A stretch of DNA of 64,000 bases, taken from assembly GCA_963669155.1 (NCBI GenBank), contig OZ022589.1, forward strand, positions 13,216,932 to 13,280,931, given 5' to 3'. The notes under the pieces are model-generated. The model searched no databases and had not been told where the DNA came from. It was given only the letters and a program-made list of their open reading frames with translations. Below are positions 13,201-22,143 of the stretch, piece after piece (position 1 is the first letter of the stretch; each line of letters starts with the position of its first letter). Origin of the DNA: Arbacia lixula. Taxonomy: Eukaryota > Echinodermata > Echinoidea > Arbacioida > Arbaciidae. A program made the position numbers and the translations under genes.

Positions 13201-16200
13201 TAGTACAATGTTAGTTAGTATGAAGACATTACATCATCTTTTCTTTGAAGCCTGTTGAAAGCAAGGGAGTACTACACAATACAAACACAATTGATCCAAA
13301 TTGATCAACAAGGTGCTGCTGAAGAAAGCAAAGGTAGGGTGGAACAGAAGTCCTGCAATGTCTCTTTTGAGGGCAAGCATCCAAGCATGGAGGTACTCTA
13401 TTGTCGTCTCCATGAATGGGGGATCACCACACACATTCCTGCAGGAGCAACAATGGATGTCAGTGGTTTTTGTAGTGGTGCTCACATACTATTCATAGGG
13501 AGGTCACTAGGCCCATTTACACTGGCAAGCAAAAATCATGATTTTTCTAAGATCGCGATCATTGGGTGTAAGTTGCTAGGCAACTCTACCCCCTCAAAAG
13601 GAAGCCTCTCAAAAGATACAGGAGAAATACAAACCTCCGGCTAATGCGGTGGCAGCATGTATGCCAGGAGTGGACCACGAGATCTGGGATTCTCTTCCGC
13701 CAAGAGCAAGGGCCACCGATGCCCGGTTACAAAAACTGCAGATGAATATTGAAAAGGGTCTTCTTCCTTTTGTGGAGATGTTATACTATCTCAGAGAGGT
13801 CGGAAAAGGCAAGAAGACCGTCGATATCGCTAAGTTGCAACATCTGGCCATAGATGGCCTAATGTATGTAGCTGATTATGTCAGCTATCTTTACTTTACT
13901 TACTTTACTTTACTTTAATCCAACGATGATTGTAGGACTTCGCCTGTTCATCGATCATAGATTGAAACATTTTCCTTGACTTATCACGCTAACATGTATG
14001 TGGGTCAGGACAGTGTATAAAATACATACAGCCTATACAGGCTCATAAAGAAGATCATGATTATCAATCCAATATTTGTCAAGCCTATTTTTGAAGGAGT
14101 TCACAGAAGTTGCTGAGACAACACAATCAGGAAGACTATTCCACAAATCAACAACTCTGTTACTGAAGAAATACTTCCTCATATCAAGACGAGAGTACTG
14201 CTTGTCTAGTTTCAATTTGTGACCTCTAGACGTTCTGTGTGCCAGGTGAAACAGATCGTATTTAGTGTTGTACACTCTGGTCAAGTACTTAAAAACATCT
14301 ATCATGTCACCCCTCCTACGCCTATGAGCAAGAGTTGGCAGTTTGAGCTTCATGAGGCGCTCACGATATGTCAAATGACTAAACCCCAGAATAATTTTAG
14401 TTGCACGCCTCTGTACACTCTCAAAATTCCTCTGCTCTCCTATTCTATAGGGTGACCATGCTGCCCGACCATACTCTAAGATGGGTCTAACAAGACCCTT
14501 AAACAAAAACAACATCGTAGCAGCATCAAGATTCACAAACGTCCTTCTTACGATACCTAAAACTCTGTTAGCTTTCAAGCTTGCTTGGGAGACTTGATTT
14601 TTGAAAGACAGTTTTGAGTCTACTGAAACTCTTAGATCTTTTTCAACATGAACTTCTCTTAGAGCTACTTCACCTGATTCACTCATCATATGATATTCTG
14701 TTTGCATATTTGGATTTTGATTCCCAAGCTTTAAAACAGTGCACTTCTCAGGATGGAATCGAAGCAGCCACTTTGCAGCCCATTCTTCCAGTTTCAACAA
14801 GTCACATTGAAGTTGCACAACAGAATCTCTCTTGTCAGAACGAACATACAACTTTGTATCGTCAGCAAACATAGTGACCTTTGACTGAACTGTGTCAGGG
14901 AGGTCGTTAACAAAGATCAAAAAGAGGGTCGGACCCAACACACTACCTTGAGGCACGCCACTCACTACTTCTCCCCAAGAGGACTCCTTTCCACTGACTA
15001 CAACCCTCTGTCTCCTACCAATCAAAAAAGATTTCAACCAGGAAAGAAGTTTACCACCAACACCGGAAGATTCCAACTTAACAAGAAGACGTTGGTGAGG
15101 GACGGTGTCAAAAGCTTTCATTAGATCCATATATATAGCATCAATTGTGCCGCCCTCATCCAACGCCTGTGTCCAATCATCAAGTACCTCTAAGAGGTTT
15201 GTGATGCAAGATCGGCCAGCAACAAAGCCGTGTTGATGCCTGGAAATCAGGTCATTACTTGTCAGGTGATCACACAACTTTTTACGAATGAGATTTTCCA
15301 TGATTTTACATATAATGCATGTTAAACTAACCGGTCGATAGTTTTTGCTGTCTGTCTTACTACCTTTCTTAACAAGGCATTAGCAATATTGTGTCTCGCC
15401 CACTTGCGAAAATAACCAGATCTCCGTTGCTACGCAATGACCTCAAATGACCTTTGACCTTATCATGTGACCTCTTACAGCACAATAACATGCAGGTGCC
15501 CCCAGTGCATCCATTATCCAAGTTTGATTGCCATTGTAGCAACATGTGATGAGTTATGTGTGATAAGAGAGTCTTGCAAGTAAACTTTAATGTATGACCT
15601 CAAATGACCTTTGACCTTATCCTGTGACCTCCAACGGTACCATAACATGAAGGTACCCCCAGTGCATCTATGACCCAAGTTAGGTTGTAATCCAAGCAAC
15701 CTATGTGAAGTTATTTGTCAAAAGAGAGTCTTGCAGGTAAACTTTAACATAGAAAAAGAGAGTCTTGCACATACTCCTTAATATATGACCTCAAATGACC
15801 TTTGACATCATCACATGACCTCTGACAACACCATAACATGAAGATACCCCTAGTGCTTCTATCAACCAAGTGTGGCTGCCATTGCTGTAACAGTTGCCAA
15901 GTTATGGATCATAAGAGAGTCTTGCAGGTAAACTTTAACATTTGTGACGGACGACGGACGACAGACGGACGACGGACGGACGATGGACGGAAGCCATTTG
16001 GATCCCTTAGTCTCGCCTTCACCTCCGGTGGGCGAGACAAAAATGGGTGACACATTAGCCGATTTCCAGTCTAATGGTAGCTGTCCGCTTTCCATGCTTT
16101 TTTGGAAGAGTAAAGATATCGGCAGTGCTAACACTTCTGCTAATTCTCTCAATGGGTAAGGATGTAAATTATCTGGCCCTGGAGATTTATTAGACTTTAG

Positions 16201-18279
16201 ATTTGACAACAAACTAAACACATCTCCTGAGGTTATTTCAACATTACATAAGGGAGCATCAAACCTAGCCAGTGGAGGAGCCGGGATGTCCATCTCATCT
16301 TCCTTTGTAAAGACTGATGAGAAAAAAGCCTGTAAAACTTCTGCTTTTTCTTGGTCTGAAGATGTTTTACTACCATCTGGTTTAGTCAGATTTGATACAC
16401 TTTCAAGAGTTGTTGTTTTTGATCTAACATAGGACCAAAAACCTTTTGCATTTTTCTTCACATTAGAAGCAATTGAGTGCTCAAATTCACTAGCAGCTTT
16501 TCTACAGTGCCATCTTGCCTGGTTACTTACTCTTTTGTAATGCAATTCCTGGTCTTCTAGTTCAGTATGAGAATATCTCCTGGTATTGTTTACACTAAGC
16601 ATGTTACGCCACTTCCTGAACTGTCTGTGTTTTTCCCTAACAAGCTCAAGTGTTTTACCCTTAATCCATGTTTTCTTCCCTTTGTTTACATGTCGTTTCT
16701 TAGGCGTGTATCGATTAATGACATTGTTCAATGTTCAAACCAGTATGAAGTGTCAGGAAAATATGAAGCAGTATCTCAACTCCAGATATCAGGTCCTGTG
16801 TGCGAAGACAGTGCTGATAACCGACCACCATATTAGGAAACTATCTGGCCGCGACTCTGAAAAGCGTTTCAGAGACTTTAAACGCGAGTCGGAAGATATC
16901 GCCTGGCCAACCTATCACCTATCGCGATCGGCAGCACCGTCGCAGAGACAGCTGTCCCTATCACCGAGAGCTTGCCACATCTCGAAGGGATGCTTTCTGA
17001 AGATCCAGGCCCCCAGGGCCCAGCGACCTTTTCCTGGCGGCCTCCAGCTAATCACCAAGCTCCAGCCTCCTTTTGACGTGACCCCACCCCCACCCTCCAC
17101 TTATACAAAGCCGCGTACATGTACACCCCAGCCAAGCCTCACGCAAAAAGATAAAAGTGTGTCAATACCCCATGCTGGAAGACTCAAGTTTTTTGTTGCA
17201 CAAGTAATTTTTCATCTACAGAAATGTATCACATTGACAGGTACACTGTAACGAGGTGGCTGTACAGGGATTAGGGATGTATACAGTAGGCCTACCTGTT
17301 CATATTTCACTTGAATATTCTAAATGACTGTACAATTGCTACATGTATATGTACATTGTAGAAAATCACTTGAAAAAACTGTTTATTGAACTTGCACATC
17401 TTACATAAAATACACAAAACTTTTGTTGGTATCATTTATCATCCACGGCATGAAAATGCCTTGATTTCTTTACAAATGTAGATGTATTCTGGTATTTTAA
17501 GTAACATATTTATTGTAAGAGATTGTTCACAAGTTGGCAGCTCTTCTTTCATTTGAATGAAGCAAATATATATCATGTATCAACAACGCTTACTTACAAC
17601 TGTACAAACTTGTTGTACCAACTACATGTAGCTTACACAACATGCACAAAAACACACTAAAAATCAAAGTAATCTAGACGTAGTGACTAGTCTAACTTTT
17701 TTTTTTTAAGTCATAAAAAATAACTCATTAATTAACTGCCAATAAAAAGTCAAGGCTTTATTATTTACTGATTGATGCCAGACATGCCAGAGGCATGAAA
17801 CTCACTTTTAAAATACCACATATCAATCATATTAACCAAACCAAGTAATTTCATATTCCATCTATTCCAGCTATGCTAACACTACACTACAGTCCAGATG
17901 GAAATGCAATCCGGGATCACATCCAAACCCACAAACCAATGAAATGCTAAGCAACACACGACGCTAGATTATTATGCTTAGCGCGACATGCACGCCGAAA
18001 AAGAGAACACTCAACACACAAGTTTACAAATCTACACACACACATTCTGAATTGGCCATTTAGAGTCCCAATCATCGTTGCAGTGCCAGGCAGTGGCTGA
18101 TGATCTTACCGTTCAAATATGATGCGGATAACCAGCAGGCTGACGGCTAAAGGAATGACGATATAAAAATCCTCAAGAGAAGGAAATGCTACTTTCTCTG
18201 TGCTCTTGATATCAGCCCATGTAATATTTTTAGGAAGCCAGAATCTTTCGTCCCAAAACCAAGAAGTTGTTGAAGCCAT
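377..18279 (-). CDS. CERS: Ceramide synthase gene span, first three coding exons (partial gene)
   Basis: Ceramide synthases N-acylate sphinganine or sphingosine with fatty acyl-CoA in the endoplasmic reticulum membrane. Three exons are visible: join(18279..18110, 5561..5313, 485..377) on the minus strand, about 176 residues of a protein usually about 350-400 long. Residues 1-56 match the family N-terminus (WFWDERFWLP, then TWAD, then a hydrophobic segment ending IIFE). Residues 57-139 hold the truncated homeobox-like domain (KRLEGLAKQLDW, then WFRRRRNQ). Residues 140-176 start the TLC domain. Both visible introns are phase 2. Intron 1 is about 12.5 kb and intron 2 about 4.8 kb, both filled with mobile elements. 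Which vertebrate paralogue (CERS2, 5 or 6) is closest was not determined. The gene is divergent from ACLY. Confidence 0.9.
556..726 (+). mobile_element. Truncated copy of the TTAA-flanked MITE at 1206
   Basis: It begins with TTAAAGGTAATATTCAT and matches the first about 170 bp of the complete element at 1206-1757, including the shared words AAAATATGAAGATATT and GACATTCAAACAATATATCA. The match stops at CCTACTG (724), two bases before the EHHADH-like exon. No right terminal repeat is present. Confidence 0.75.
727..825 (+). pseudogene. EHHADH: Orphan EHHADH-like exon (peroxisomal bifunctional enzyme)
   Basis: This is a 99-bp open exon of 33 codons (NMNLKKEIFKKL, then AVCKP, then SNTSTLDIDQ), phase 0 at both ends, with AG before it and GTCAGT after it. 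The peptide matches the NAD-binding 3-hydroxyacyl-CoA dehydrogenase domain of the peroxisomal L-bifunctional enzyme. In that family the segment following the motif VFE begins with a similar pattern of charged residues and contains AVCKP and NTSxLD; mitochondrial HADHA fits less well. EHHADH carries out hydration and dehydrogenation in peroxisomal beta-oxidation. No preceding or following exon of that enzyme is visible in the window, and the exon lies antisense in a CERS intron. It is therefore more likely a captured or duplicated fragment than an expressed gene, although the frame and both splice sites are intact. An exon of a real overlapping gene starting left of the window is not excluded. 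Confidence 0.65.
951..1043. repeat. Short hairpin with duplicated 14-bp word
   Basis: The words CATCAGTCCATTTG are repeated in tandem on the left arm. The arm ends TATCCTCTTTTA and is followed by its inverse TAAAGAGGATA, so the block can fold into one stem of about 40 bp with a bulge. Confidence 0.6.
1206..1757. mobile_element. Non-autonomous TTAA-flanked DNA transposon (piggyBac-like MITE)
   Basis: The terminal inverted repeats are AGGTGATATTCATAG on the left and its complement CTATGAATATCACCT on the right, each bounded by TTAA, the target used by piggyBac-type transposases. The element is 552 bp and has no transposase. Its first about 170 bp recur at 556-726. An internal stretch near 1424-1545 (GTGCATTACAC and TCATTGT words) also resembles 6680-6760 and 57915-58020. 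Confidence 0.65.
2565..3935. mobile_element. hAT-like non-autonomous DNA transposon
   Basis: The left end CAGGGCTCTACAAA is mirrored by the right end ending TTTGTAGAGCCCTG. Both arms carry several copies of ACTTGCCCG and its inverse GGGCAAGTGG. The element is 1371 bp and is flanked by CCATG on both sides (2560-2564 and 3936-3940), a possible 5-bp target duplication. CAGGG ends fit hAT elements; a 5-bp duplication fits only some hAT subgroups. No transposase frame survives. Confidence 0.65.
5313..5561 (-). CDS. CERS: Ceramide synthase, coding exon 2 (homeobox-like domain)
   Basis: The 249-bp exon completes the codon split after exon 1 and adds 82 codons plus two bases. It reads CVAMPVGHLLGIKP, then ILEKVF, KRLEGLAKQLDW, VERWFRRRRNQDRPS. 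This is the hallmark truncated homeobox-like domain of ceramide synthases with its helix-3 WFRRRRNQ. The acceptor is CTGTAG (complement of 5562-5567) and the donor is GTAAGT (complement of 5307-5312). An in-frame ATG inside the exon is not the start, because the sequence upstream of it still matches the family and joins exon 1. Confidence 0.92.
5600..6790. repeat. Dispersed repeat H, interrupted copy
   Basis: Positions 5615-5790 resemble 57665-57830 (shared ACACATCATTAAGTCAA and GGATGTCAA words) and 6545-6720 resembles 57835-57950 (AGATTTTCA, GTGTGT, TTCAGAA, CATTGTGCAT words). In the 57.7-kb copy the two halves are contiguous, so the element at 5801-6533 was inserted here. Confidence 0.6.
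5801..6533. mobile_element. Long-TIR MITE inserted into repeat H
   Basis: The ends AAGTCCCCCC and GGGGGGACTT are inverted copies. The arms continue inward for about 200 bp: TTTTGAGCAACATAACTTGG opposes CCAAGTTATGTTGCTCAAAA, and GTCACTTTTCAAAAGTCAC opposes GTGACTTTTGAAAAGTGAC. The left end carries an expanded C run. There is no coding capacity. Confidence 0.75.
7014..7229. mobile_element. B-family hairpin MITE, copy 1
   Basis: The element is almost perfectly self-complementary. The left arm runs AGCTCAAAGGAATTGGCATA, a purine-rich tract of GGGAAAGGG words, CCGCAG, TATTTTGTCCAGTTCAGCAT, and the right arm is its inverse ending TTTGAGCTGTAGTGT. Ten copies or part-copies occur in this window. Confidence 0.85.
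7560..8200. repeat. CpG-rich block with a 40-bp-arm hairpin
   Basis: The block is clearly richer in GC and CpG than the surrounding intron. A hairpin at 7930-8022 has arms AGCCGTTCCCGCC and GGCGGGAACGGCT and an inner pair around CCATACGCGT. Direct repeats of about 26 bp (TTCTTCCATGCGCGC followed by CGCCCGATA) lie on both sides, at about 7895-7921 and 8031-8056. The minus-strand open frame here is compositional. Confidence 0.55.
9315..9450. mobile_element. Small foldback element
   Basis: The 28-bp arm AACATGGATAAATTCCTGG then TTCGAGCGG is mirrored by CCGCTCGAA then CCAGGAATTTATCCATGTT. Both arms are followed outside by CTTCAAAC-type words in inverted orientation, and the loop is about 80 bp. 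A separate short GC-rich hairpin (GCTCCCGC, GCGGGAGC) is at 9230-9249. Confidence 0.6.
9523..10108. mobile_element. 586-bp near-perfect palindrome (foldback element)
   Basis: The left end CGTCAGCGACTCAGCTCAG is mirrored by CTGAGCTGAGTCGCTGACG at the right end. Arms of about 285 bp match almost throughout, meeting at GGTATGGCAGCTGCTGTGG near 9810. It encodes nothing; the two open frames of 63-88 residues are mirror shadows. The near-identity of the arms suggests a young insertion or duplication. Confidence 0.8.
10145..10680. repeat. Low-complexity tract of C, A and T runs
   Basis: Several C runs of 10 to about 27 bases, T and A runs, a short CA repeat (10424-10440), and three tandem words like GAGCCCTGGAAA (10487-10575) occur here. 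Run lengths are likely unreliable in an assembly. Confidence 0.7.
11043..11163. mobile_element. B-family hairpin MITE, copy 2 (left half)
   Basis: The left arm of the B element is present (AGCTCAAAGGAATTGGCAT to GATGCTTTAGCCTAA). The right arm is missing. Confidence 0.8.
11953..12791. mobile_element. pogo/Tigger-like non-autonomous element
   Basis: The ends CAGCTTACTCTC and GAGAGTAAGCTG are inverted repeats flanked by TA. The sub-terminal words ATAACGAG, GAGCACGG and TCGTTATAACGAGAG are typical of pogo-type termini. The right end is shorter and degenerate. The element is 839 bp without transposase. Confidence 0.7.
13606..13885 (+). pseudogene. Retrotransposon gag-like ORF, 5' part of a split copy
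   Basis: The frame reads QEKYKPPANAV, HEIWDSLPPRARATD, LQKLQMNIEKGL, then AIDGLMYVADYVS. The pattern of an IW motif followed by a TRD/ATDxxLQ helix resembles the N-terminal ORF1 (gag-like) of DIRS/Ngaro-type tyrosine-recombinase retrotransposons; this family assignment is from pattern recognition only. The frame ends where the A/T tail of a CR1-like LINE begins, and it appears to resume at 16736. Confidence 0.45.
14033..15375 (-). pseudogene. CR1-like reverse transcriptase, palm to C-terminus
   Basis: The frame contains the RT motifs YMDLMKAFDTVPH, SGVPQGSVLGP and FADD, then the thumb and the C-terminal segment RATKIILGF to LWNSLPDCVV. The catalytic aspartates are present. At its N-terminal side the RT motif NYRPVSLTC is still readable up to about 15375, where the inserted MITE breaks it. 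It would copy its RNA at a nicked target if whole; this copy cannot. Confidence 0.75.
15392..16039. mobile_element. MITE with internal tandem units carrying DR1 motifs
   Basis: The termini TGTCTCGCCCAC and GTGGGCGAGACA are inverted repeats. Inside are three to four imperfect units of about 170-180 bp (shared words AAGAGAGTCTTGCA, GTAAACTTTAA, ATGACCTCAAATGACC, CATAACATGAAG). Toward the right end is a (GACGGAC)-type repeat (15947-15995). Each unit has the motif TGACCTTTGACCT or a near copy at 15448, 15605 and 15796. It interrupts the RT of the CR1-like LINE just after the codons for SPIF; 15373-15391 is short filler of unknown origin. Confidence 0.75.
16040..16730 (-). pseudogene. CR1-like reverse transcriptase, N-terminal part
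   Basis: The frame reads YTPKKRHVNKGKKTWI, then AKGFWSYVRSKT, LQAFFSSVFTKE, NKSPGPDNLHPYPLREL, and ends at WKSANVSPIF where the MITE begins. The SPGPDN and SPIF motifs are standard for the pre-palm region of CR1/L2/jockey-type RTs. A stop lies immediately upstream at about 16735. Confidence 0.75.
16736..17060 (+). pseudogene. Retrotransposon gag-like ORF, 3' part of a split copy
   Basis: The frame reads QTSMKCQENMKQYLN, SRYQVLCAKTVLITD, then EKRFRDFKRESEDIA and a basic, proline-rich tail. The LNxxYQxLCxxxVxIT pattern is what follows the helical part in DIRS-type gag-like ORFs, so this looks like the continuation of 13606-13885 after the LINE insertion. The frame seems intact only to about 16900. 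Confidence 0.4.
18110..18279 (-). CDS. CERS: Ceramide synthase, coding exon 1 (start of the gene)
   Basis: The ATG is the complement of 18277-18279. The exon gives 56 codons plus CG: MASTTSWFWDERFWLP, TWADIKSTEKVAFP, then the hydrophobic stretch IVIPLAVSLLVIRIIFE. The WFWxERFWLP start and TWAD motif are diagnostic for metazoan ceramide synthases, and the hydrophobic segment is the first transmembrane helix. The donor is GTAAGA (complement of 18104-18109). The split codon CG|A joins exon 2 with no loss of frame. No competing upstream ATG in frame gives a family match. Confidence 0.92.
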
Positions 18280-18640
18280 CTTCGTCTATTTCGTCAAACA
18301 TGAACAACCACCTAGCGCCTGTAATAAACGTAAAATAGCGCCAGCAGTACTGCAGCAGCAGTATAACTGCACAGTTTGTTTACGCGAAACGATCTTGTTC
18401 TTTCCGAAGCGATGAATGAAGAAAATATAGGTGACTGCGCGCGCGCGCGTACGCTTGCTGTGAGAATGGACGATGTTTATGTTTGTTTTGCTGTAGCGCC
18501 ACCTGTCAGCAATCAAAAGACTACTCTGTTTAAATATTTTTGTTCTATTATTTCATATTTTCTTAAGAAATCGACTCGTTTAGCACTGCCCACCGATATC
18601 TCAGTGCTGACGTTCGACATCATCATGGCGCGTAGACTGT
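18280..18640 (-). promoter_or_regulatory. Putative CERS 5' leader and promoter region
   Basis: The sequence directly upstream of the CERS start is richer in CpG than its surroundings (AGCGCC twice, GCGAAACG, a CGCGCGCGCG run at 18438-18449). There is no obvious TATA box at a clear distance. The assignment rests on position and composition only. Confidence 0.4.
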
Positions 18641-18779
18641 AAAACGTAAAGCAGTCAAAGCAATACAATGGACAGGTTATATATGACCATGAAAAATCTG
18701 ACGAACAGATTACATCATTACAAACTCTCTTTAAGACCCTCGAAAAATCAAAGCCCAGCCTTATAATTAGGCATAGGAC

Positions 18780-19066
18780 TACCCAAGACAAAAATCCAGT
18801 TGAAACAATTCAAAATCCAACCGGTTTTAATTGGTTTTAACTGGAGCCATCTAATCTCATTTAGTTCCAGTTGGAAAACGAGTTAGAAAGCAGTTGCTAA
18901 TTATTTTTTAGTTTAGTATTCAAAAGTTATTCATAGCATTTATAAGTTACTCAACTGTTCCCGATTGGAAATCAAACTTTAAATCGTATTGGAAATCCAA
19001 AACAACTGGCAATTAATCCTCCTGGGAAATCCAACTGGAAATTCAACAAGAAATCCCAATGGAACT
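18780..19066. repeat. Imperfect short-word repeat
   Basis: Many degenerate copies of GGAAATCCAACTGG-like words, with their inverse CCAGTTGGA, recur at irregular spacing. It is probably the body of an old MITE. Confidence 0.45.
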
Positions 19067-19532
19067 TAAAAGGATGGTTAACCCTGAACTTGTTTTGGTT
19101 TCAATAAAAGGAGACACATAGCAGAAACGTATGAGTGAAAGTTTTACAAAAATCAGTAGAAGGAAAAGAAAGATTTTTAAGTTTTGATTTTGTGACGTCA
19201 CGTGCGAGGTACTTTCCCATAATATGCCTATATATACTACTTTTTCCATAAATTATATTTTCTATGTTCTTTGATGAAGGAATACATTCTTTTCATAGTC
19301 ATATGTGTGTAAAAACATGTGTCTAATGATATATCAAACGCACAGGTGAAATGGTAGATATCCTTTTGAGAAAATTGACGTAAAAAAAAATACAACATAG
19401 CCTATGGGAGGGCACCTCGCACGTGACGTCACAAAATAAAAACTTGAAAATCAAAACCTTCACTAATTATGTTTCTTTCATGGGTCTCCTTTTATTGAAA
19501 GCAACATAATTTCAGGGTAAACTATCCCTTTA
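19067..19532. mobile_element. A-family MITE, copy 1
   Basis: The left end AAAAGGATGGTTAACCCTGAA opposes the right end TTTCAGGGTAAACTATCC. Sub-terminal inverted blocks carry TGACGTCACGTGCGAGG (19193) and its inverse CCTCGCACGTGACGTCA (19415). The inner loop is AT-rich. The family recurs at 21130, 31445, 36924, 48463 and 62440. Confidence 0.8.
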
Positions 19533-21129
19533 ATTTGAAATTATCTAGAAATCCATAGGCTAGAAGTATTTCCAGTTCACTTCATGAGTAGATTAATTTG
19601 CTCTAATTTACTACGATGAACGAGTTTTTGACGAAAAATCTTTGGAAATGAAATGACTTGGTGAGAACATTATAAACAACAATTATGTTTTATATTTTTG
19701 GTTATTTTTGGTTATAATTCTGGATTATTGTTTAATGAAAAATAATGGGCCCATATGAGCTGAACATGTTACATATGGGCCTCAGTAGTGACCCACATGA
19801 CTCCCATATGGGTCCCGATACTTTGCTTTCTGGGAAGGATATTGCTTTCCTCAAAGATAAGAGGTCAATGTTCGTGGTGGTAGCTTTTTGTGATGTCATT
19901 ATGTATCTCAAAACCATCACAGCCTATAGTGCCTATAGTGTATGTCATTTCAAAGCTATGATAAAAACATATTTCATCGGCATGAACGTCTATGACTTGT
20001 ATGTATGTATATTGCACATATCATGTACACCGAGGCATTACATTACATGCGCAATTTGCGCTTTTGACTATATCAGGCTTGTAGTACATATCAATATACT
20101 TTCATTACTATTAGGATGATCCATCTCGGTAGCAAACATGGATATGTTGATGGAGGCCGAAAGTATCTTGCGTTTTGCGAGAAAAATCGGATACAATAAA
20201 AGCAGGTCATACTAGGCACAAAAGGCACAGCTAGAGACCCAATAAGCACCGTTGCGTGTAAAACATACGACGGGGACAAAATGTATACAAAATACTGCTT
20301 TAGCTAATATCAAAGTATGTCCTTTGGAGAGCTATAACTATGTATCCGGTTAGGTAATGAATCAAATTTTTGCAGAGATTATTAAGCATATATCCTGGCA
20401 GTTTTTCAAAAAGTTTCTATGCATTCGTGAGACGAATTTTAGAAATATAGAGAAATGTGTAATTTATGGAAGTTCAATATTTGGGGAAAAATTGTTAAAA
20501 ATCATATTTGTTGCCCAAATTTCTCATGAAAATCACACACAATCCTGCTAAATTTGATACTATCTTGGAATAATGTTACGTTCTTTTATATGACACCTTA
20601 TATGATGTGTGACAGTAGACCATTCAAATGTTTTCAATAAAATTGTTCAACACATGTACTATTTTTCTATGGCGGCCATTTAAAAACTGGCAGCGATGGC
20701 TCTCCTGGGAAAAAATCGAGAGGGCTCAATATCCAAATTTGCGTGTAATACATCATTTTACGTGAGTGCCAATTTTGGTGCTTTTAGACAAAAGTGAACG
20801 ATTACGTCAAAATATCGAGCTATGCCGCCGGACTAAACATGCAAAAATGAAGCAAACTAGAATACAAGTGGGTAAATAAGTAATTAAAAAAATAAATGAT
20901 TAAGTAGATAAGTAATTAAATAACAAAGCAATTGAAAAAATTAGTAATCAGTAAGAAGACAAAAAATTTAATGAAGAAGAACTAAAGAAAAGGGGAATTA
21001 TGTAACGATATTCTCGTCTATTTACCGTTGCACTGTTAACTTCACTCCACTTTTGACCTGCAAACGAATATGATAGGGAGCAATTTGAAAAGTGACGAAT
21101 AATGATATAAAGTTTGGTAATGCATTTTA
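19533..21129. other. Intergenic stretch without recognised features
   Basis: AT-rich sequence. At 19745-19815 the word CATATGGG and its inverse recur five times in 70 bp. At 20870-20990 there are TAAGTAATTAAA-like words. Open frames of 60-124 residues have no recognisable domain. Confidence 0.5.
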
Positions 21130-21545
21130 AAGGGATAGTTTATTATGAAAATAAATAAAAACAGAACCATGAAACATATTAGTGAAGGTTTGACAAAAAT
21201 CCGTCAAAGGATAAGAAAGTTATGATCTTTTGAAATTTCAATTTTGTGACGTCACGTGCGAGGTGCTGTCCCATATGGTGAGTACAAAATAATTTTTTGA
21301 AATTATTTTTTGTCTAGTTAAGTGTGTAAAAACGTTCTTCTAATGATGTATAAATGCACAGGTAAAAGGATCGATATCTTTTTGAGAAAATGCACATGTT
21401 CGAGAAAAAAAAGGCCACAACATAAAGGAAAGTACCTCGCACATGACGTCACAAAAATCGAAACTTTAACAAATCATCCTTTGATGGATTTTCATGAAAC
21501 CTTAACTAATATTTTTTTTTTCATGTGTCTGCTTTCATTAAAACA
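21130..21545. mobile_element. A-family MITE, copy 2 (right end lost)
   Basis: The left end AAAGGGATAGTTTATTATG and both CRE-bearing arms (TGACGTCA at 21247 and 21445) are present. The final right terminal repeat is missing. Confidence 0.75.
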
Positions 21546-22143
21546 ATAACAAATCAGCCACTTGTCCTTGACATTGATGATTATTCAAACTTCATAGAGC
21601 TCTATGACCGGATTTGGGAAAGTCCCGAAGGCGTACACAGATGACATTATATTCACGTAAAATTAGTTGAACATCTTTGAACAATACGTAGGTAACAAGT
21701 AATACTTATTTCTGCAGAGCAGAGCAATGGTCGAGCACTATATGGACTTTATGAAGTTGCACAACCACCTAAATTTTGACTAAATGCCAGGTATCCTTAC
21801 CCCAAAATGTGGTATTGGAGGTATGAGGTATTTGTTTCAAAGCCCCATTATTAACATATATTTTTTCACGAGTTCTTTACTTATTATTTCCACACAAAAA
21901 CCCTATAAACCGTGTGGCCATGTGTTATCTGTCGCCATCTTTCGACGGAAACACTACAGCGGGCGATAACAGTTGATTTCTTCTGTAACAGCTGAATTCT
22001 GAACATAAAAAATATGCTGCGAGAGCGCTCTACTTTATAGGTATTTGATGTCAACTATTGTCCACCAATTGTGGAATGGTGATGAGCGTAGTAGTAGGCT
22101 CTCAGGGTCCTACAAAGATATCAGTGTCATAGTTTAAAGCGTT

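Larger units (their letters stand above)
13890..16735 (-). mobile_element. CR1-like LINE, 5'-truncated and interrupted
   Basis: A minus-strand non-LTR retrotransposon. Its 3' tail is a run of TAAAG-type units (13890-13917), its reverse transcriptase is in two pieces (16730-16040 and 15375-14033), and a MITE (15392-16039) sits between them. The endonuclease domain is absent, as in 5'-truncated insertions. It lies inside a gag-like sequence whose parts flank it. Confidence 0.75.
5562..18109 (-). other. CERS intron 1
   Basis: This 12.5-kb intron is almost entirely repeats: a nested MITE (5801-6533), a B hairpin (7014-7229), a CpG-rich block (7560-8200), foldbacks at 9315-9450 and 9523-10108, low-complexity C/A/T tracts (10145-10680), a half B element (11043-11163), a pogo-like element (11953-12791), and a gag/LINE/MITE nest (13606-17060). 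A weak inverted repeat is at 11525-11601. I recognise nothing in 7230-7560, 8200-9314, 10681-11042, 11164-11950, 12792-13605 and 17060-18109. Confidence 0.6.

Noticed and set aside
13255..13644. Plus-strand 129-residue frame next to the gag-like fragment
   Set aside because: It is in another frame, shows no family resemblance, and a minus-strand frame of similar length overlaps it.
16586..17251. A 221-residue plus-strand frame as a host gene exon
   Set aside because: Its first 50 residues are the reverse of the LINE RT; only the part after 16736 looks protein-like, and that fits a retrotransposon gag-like sequence.
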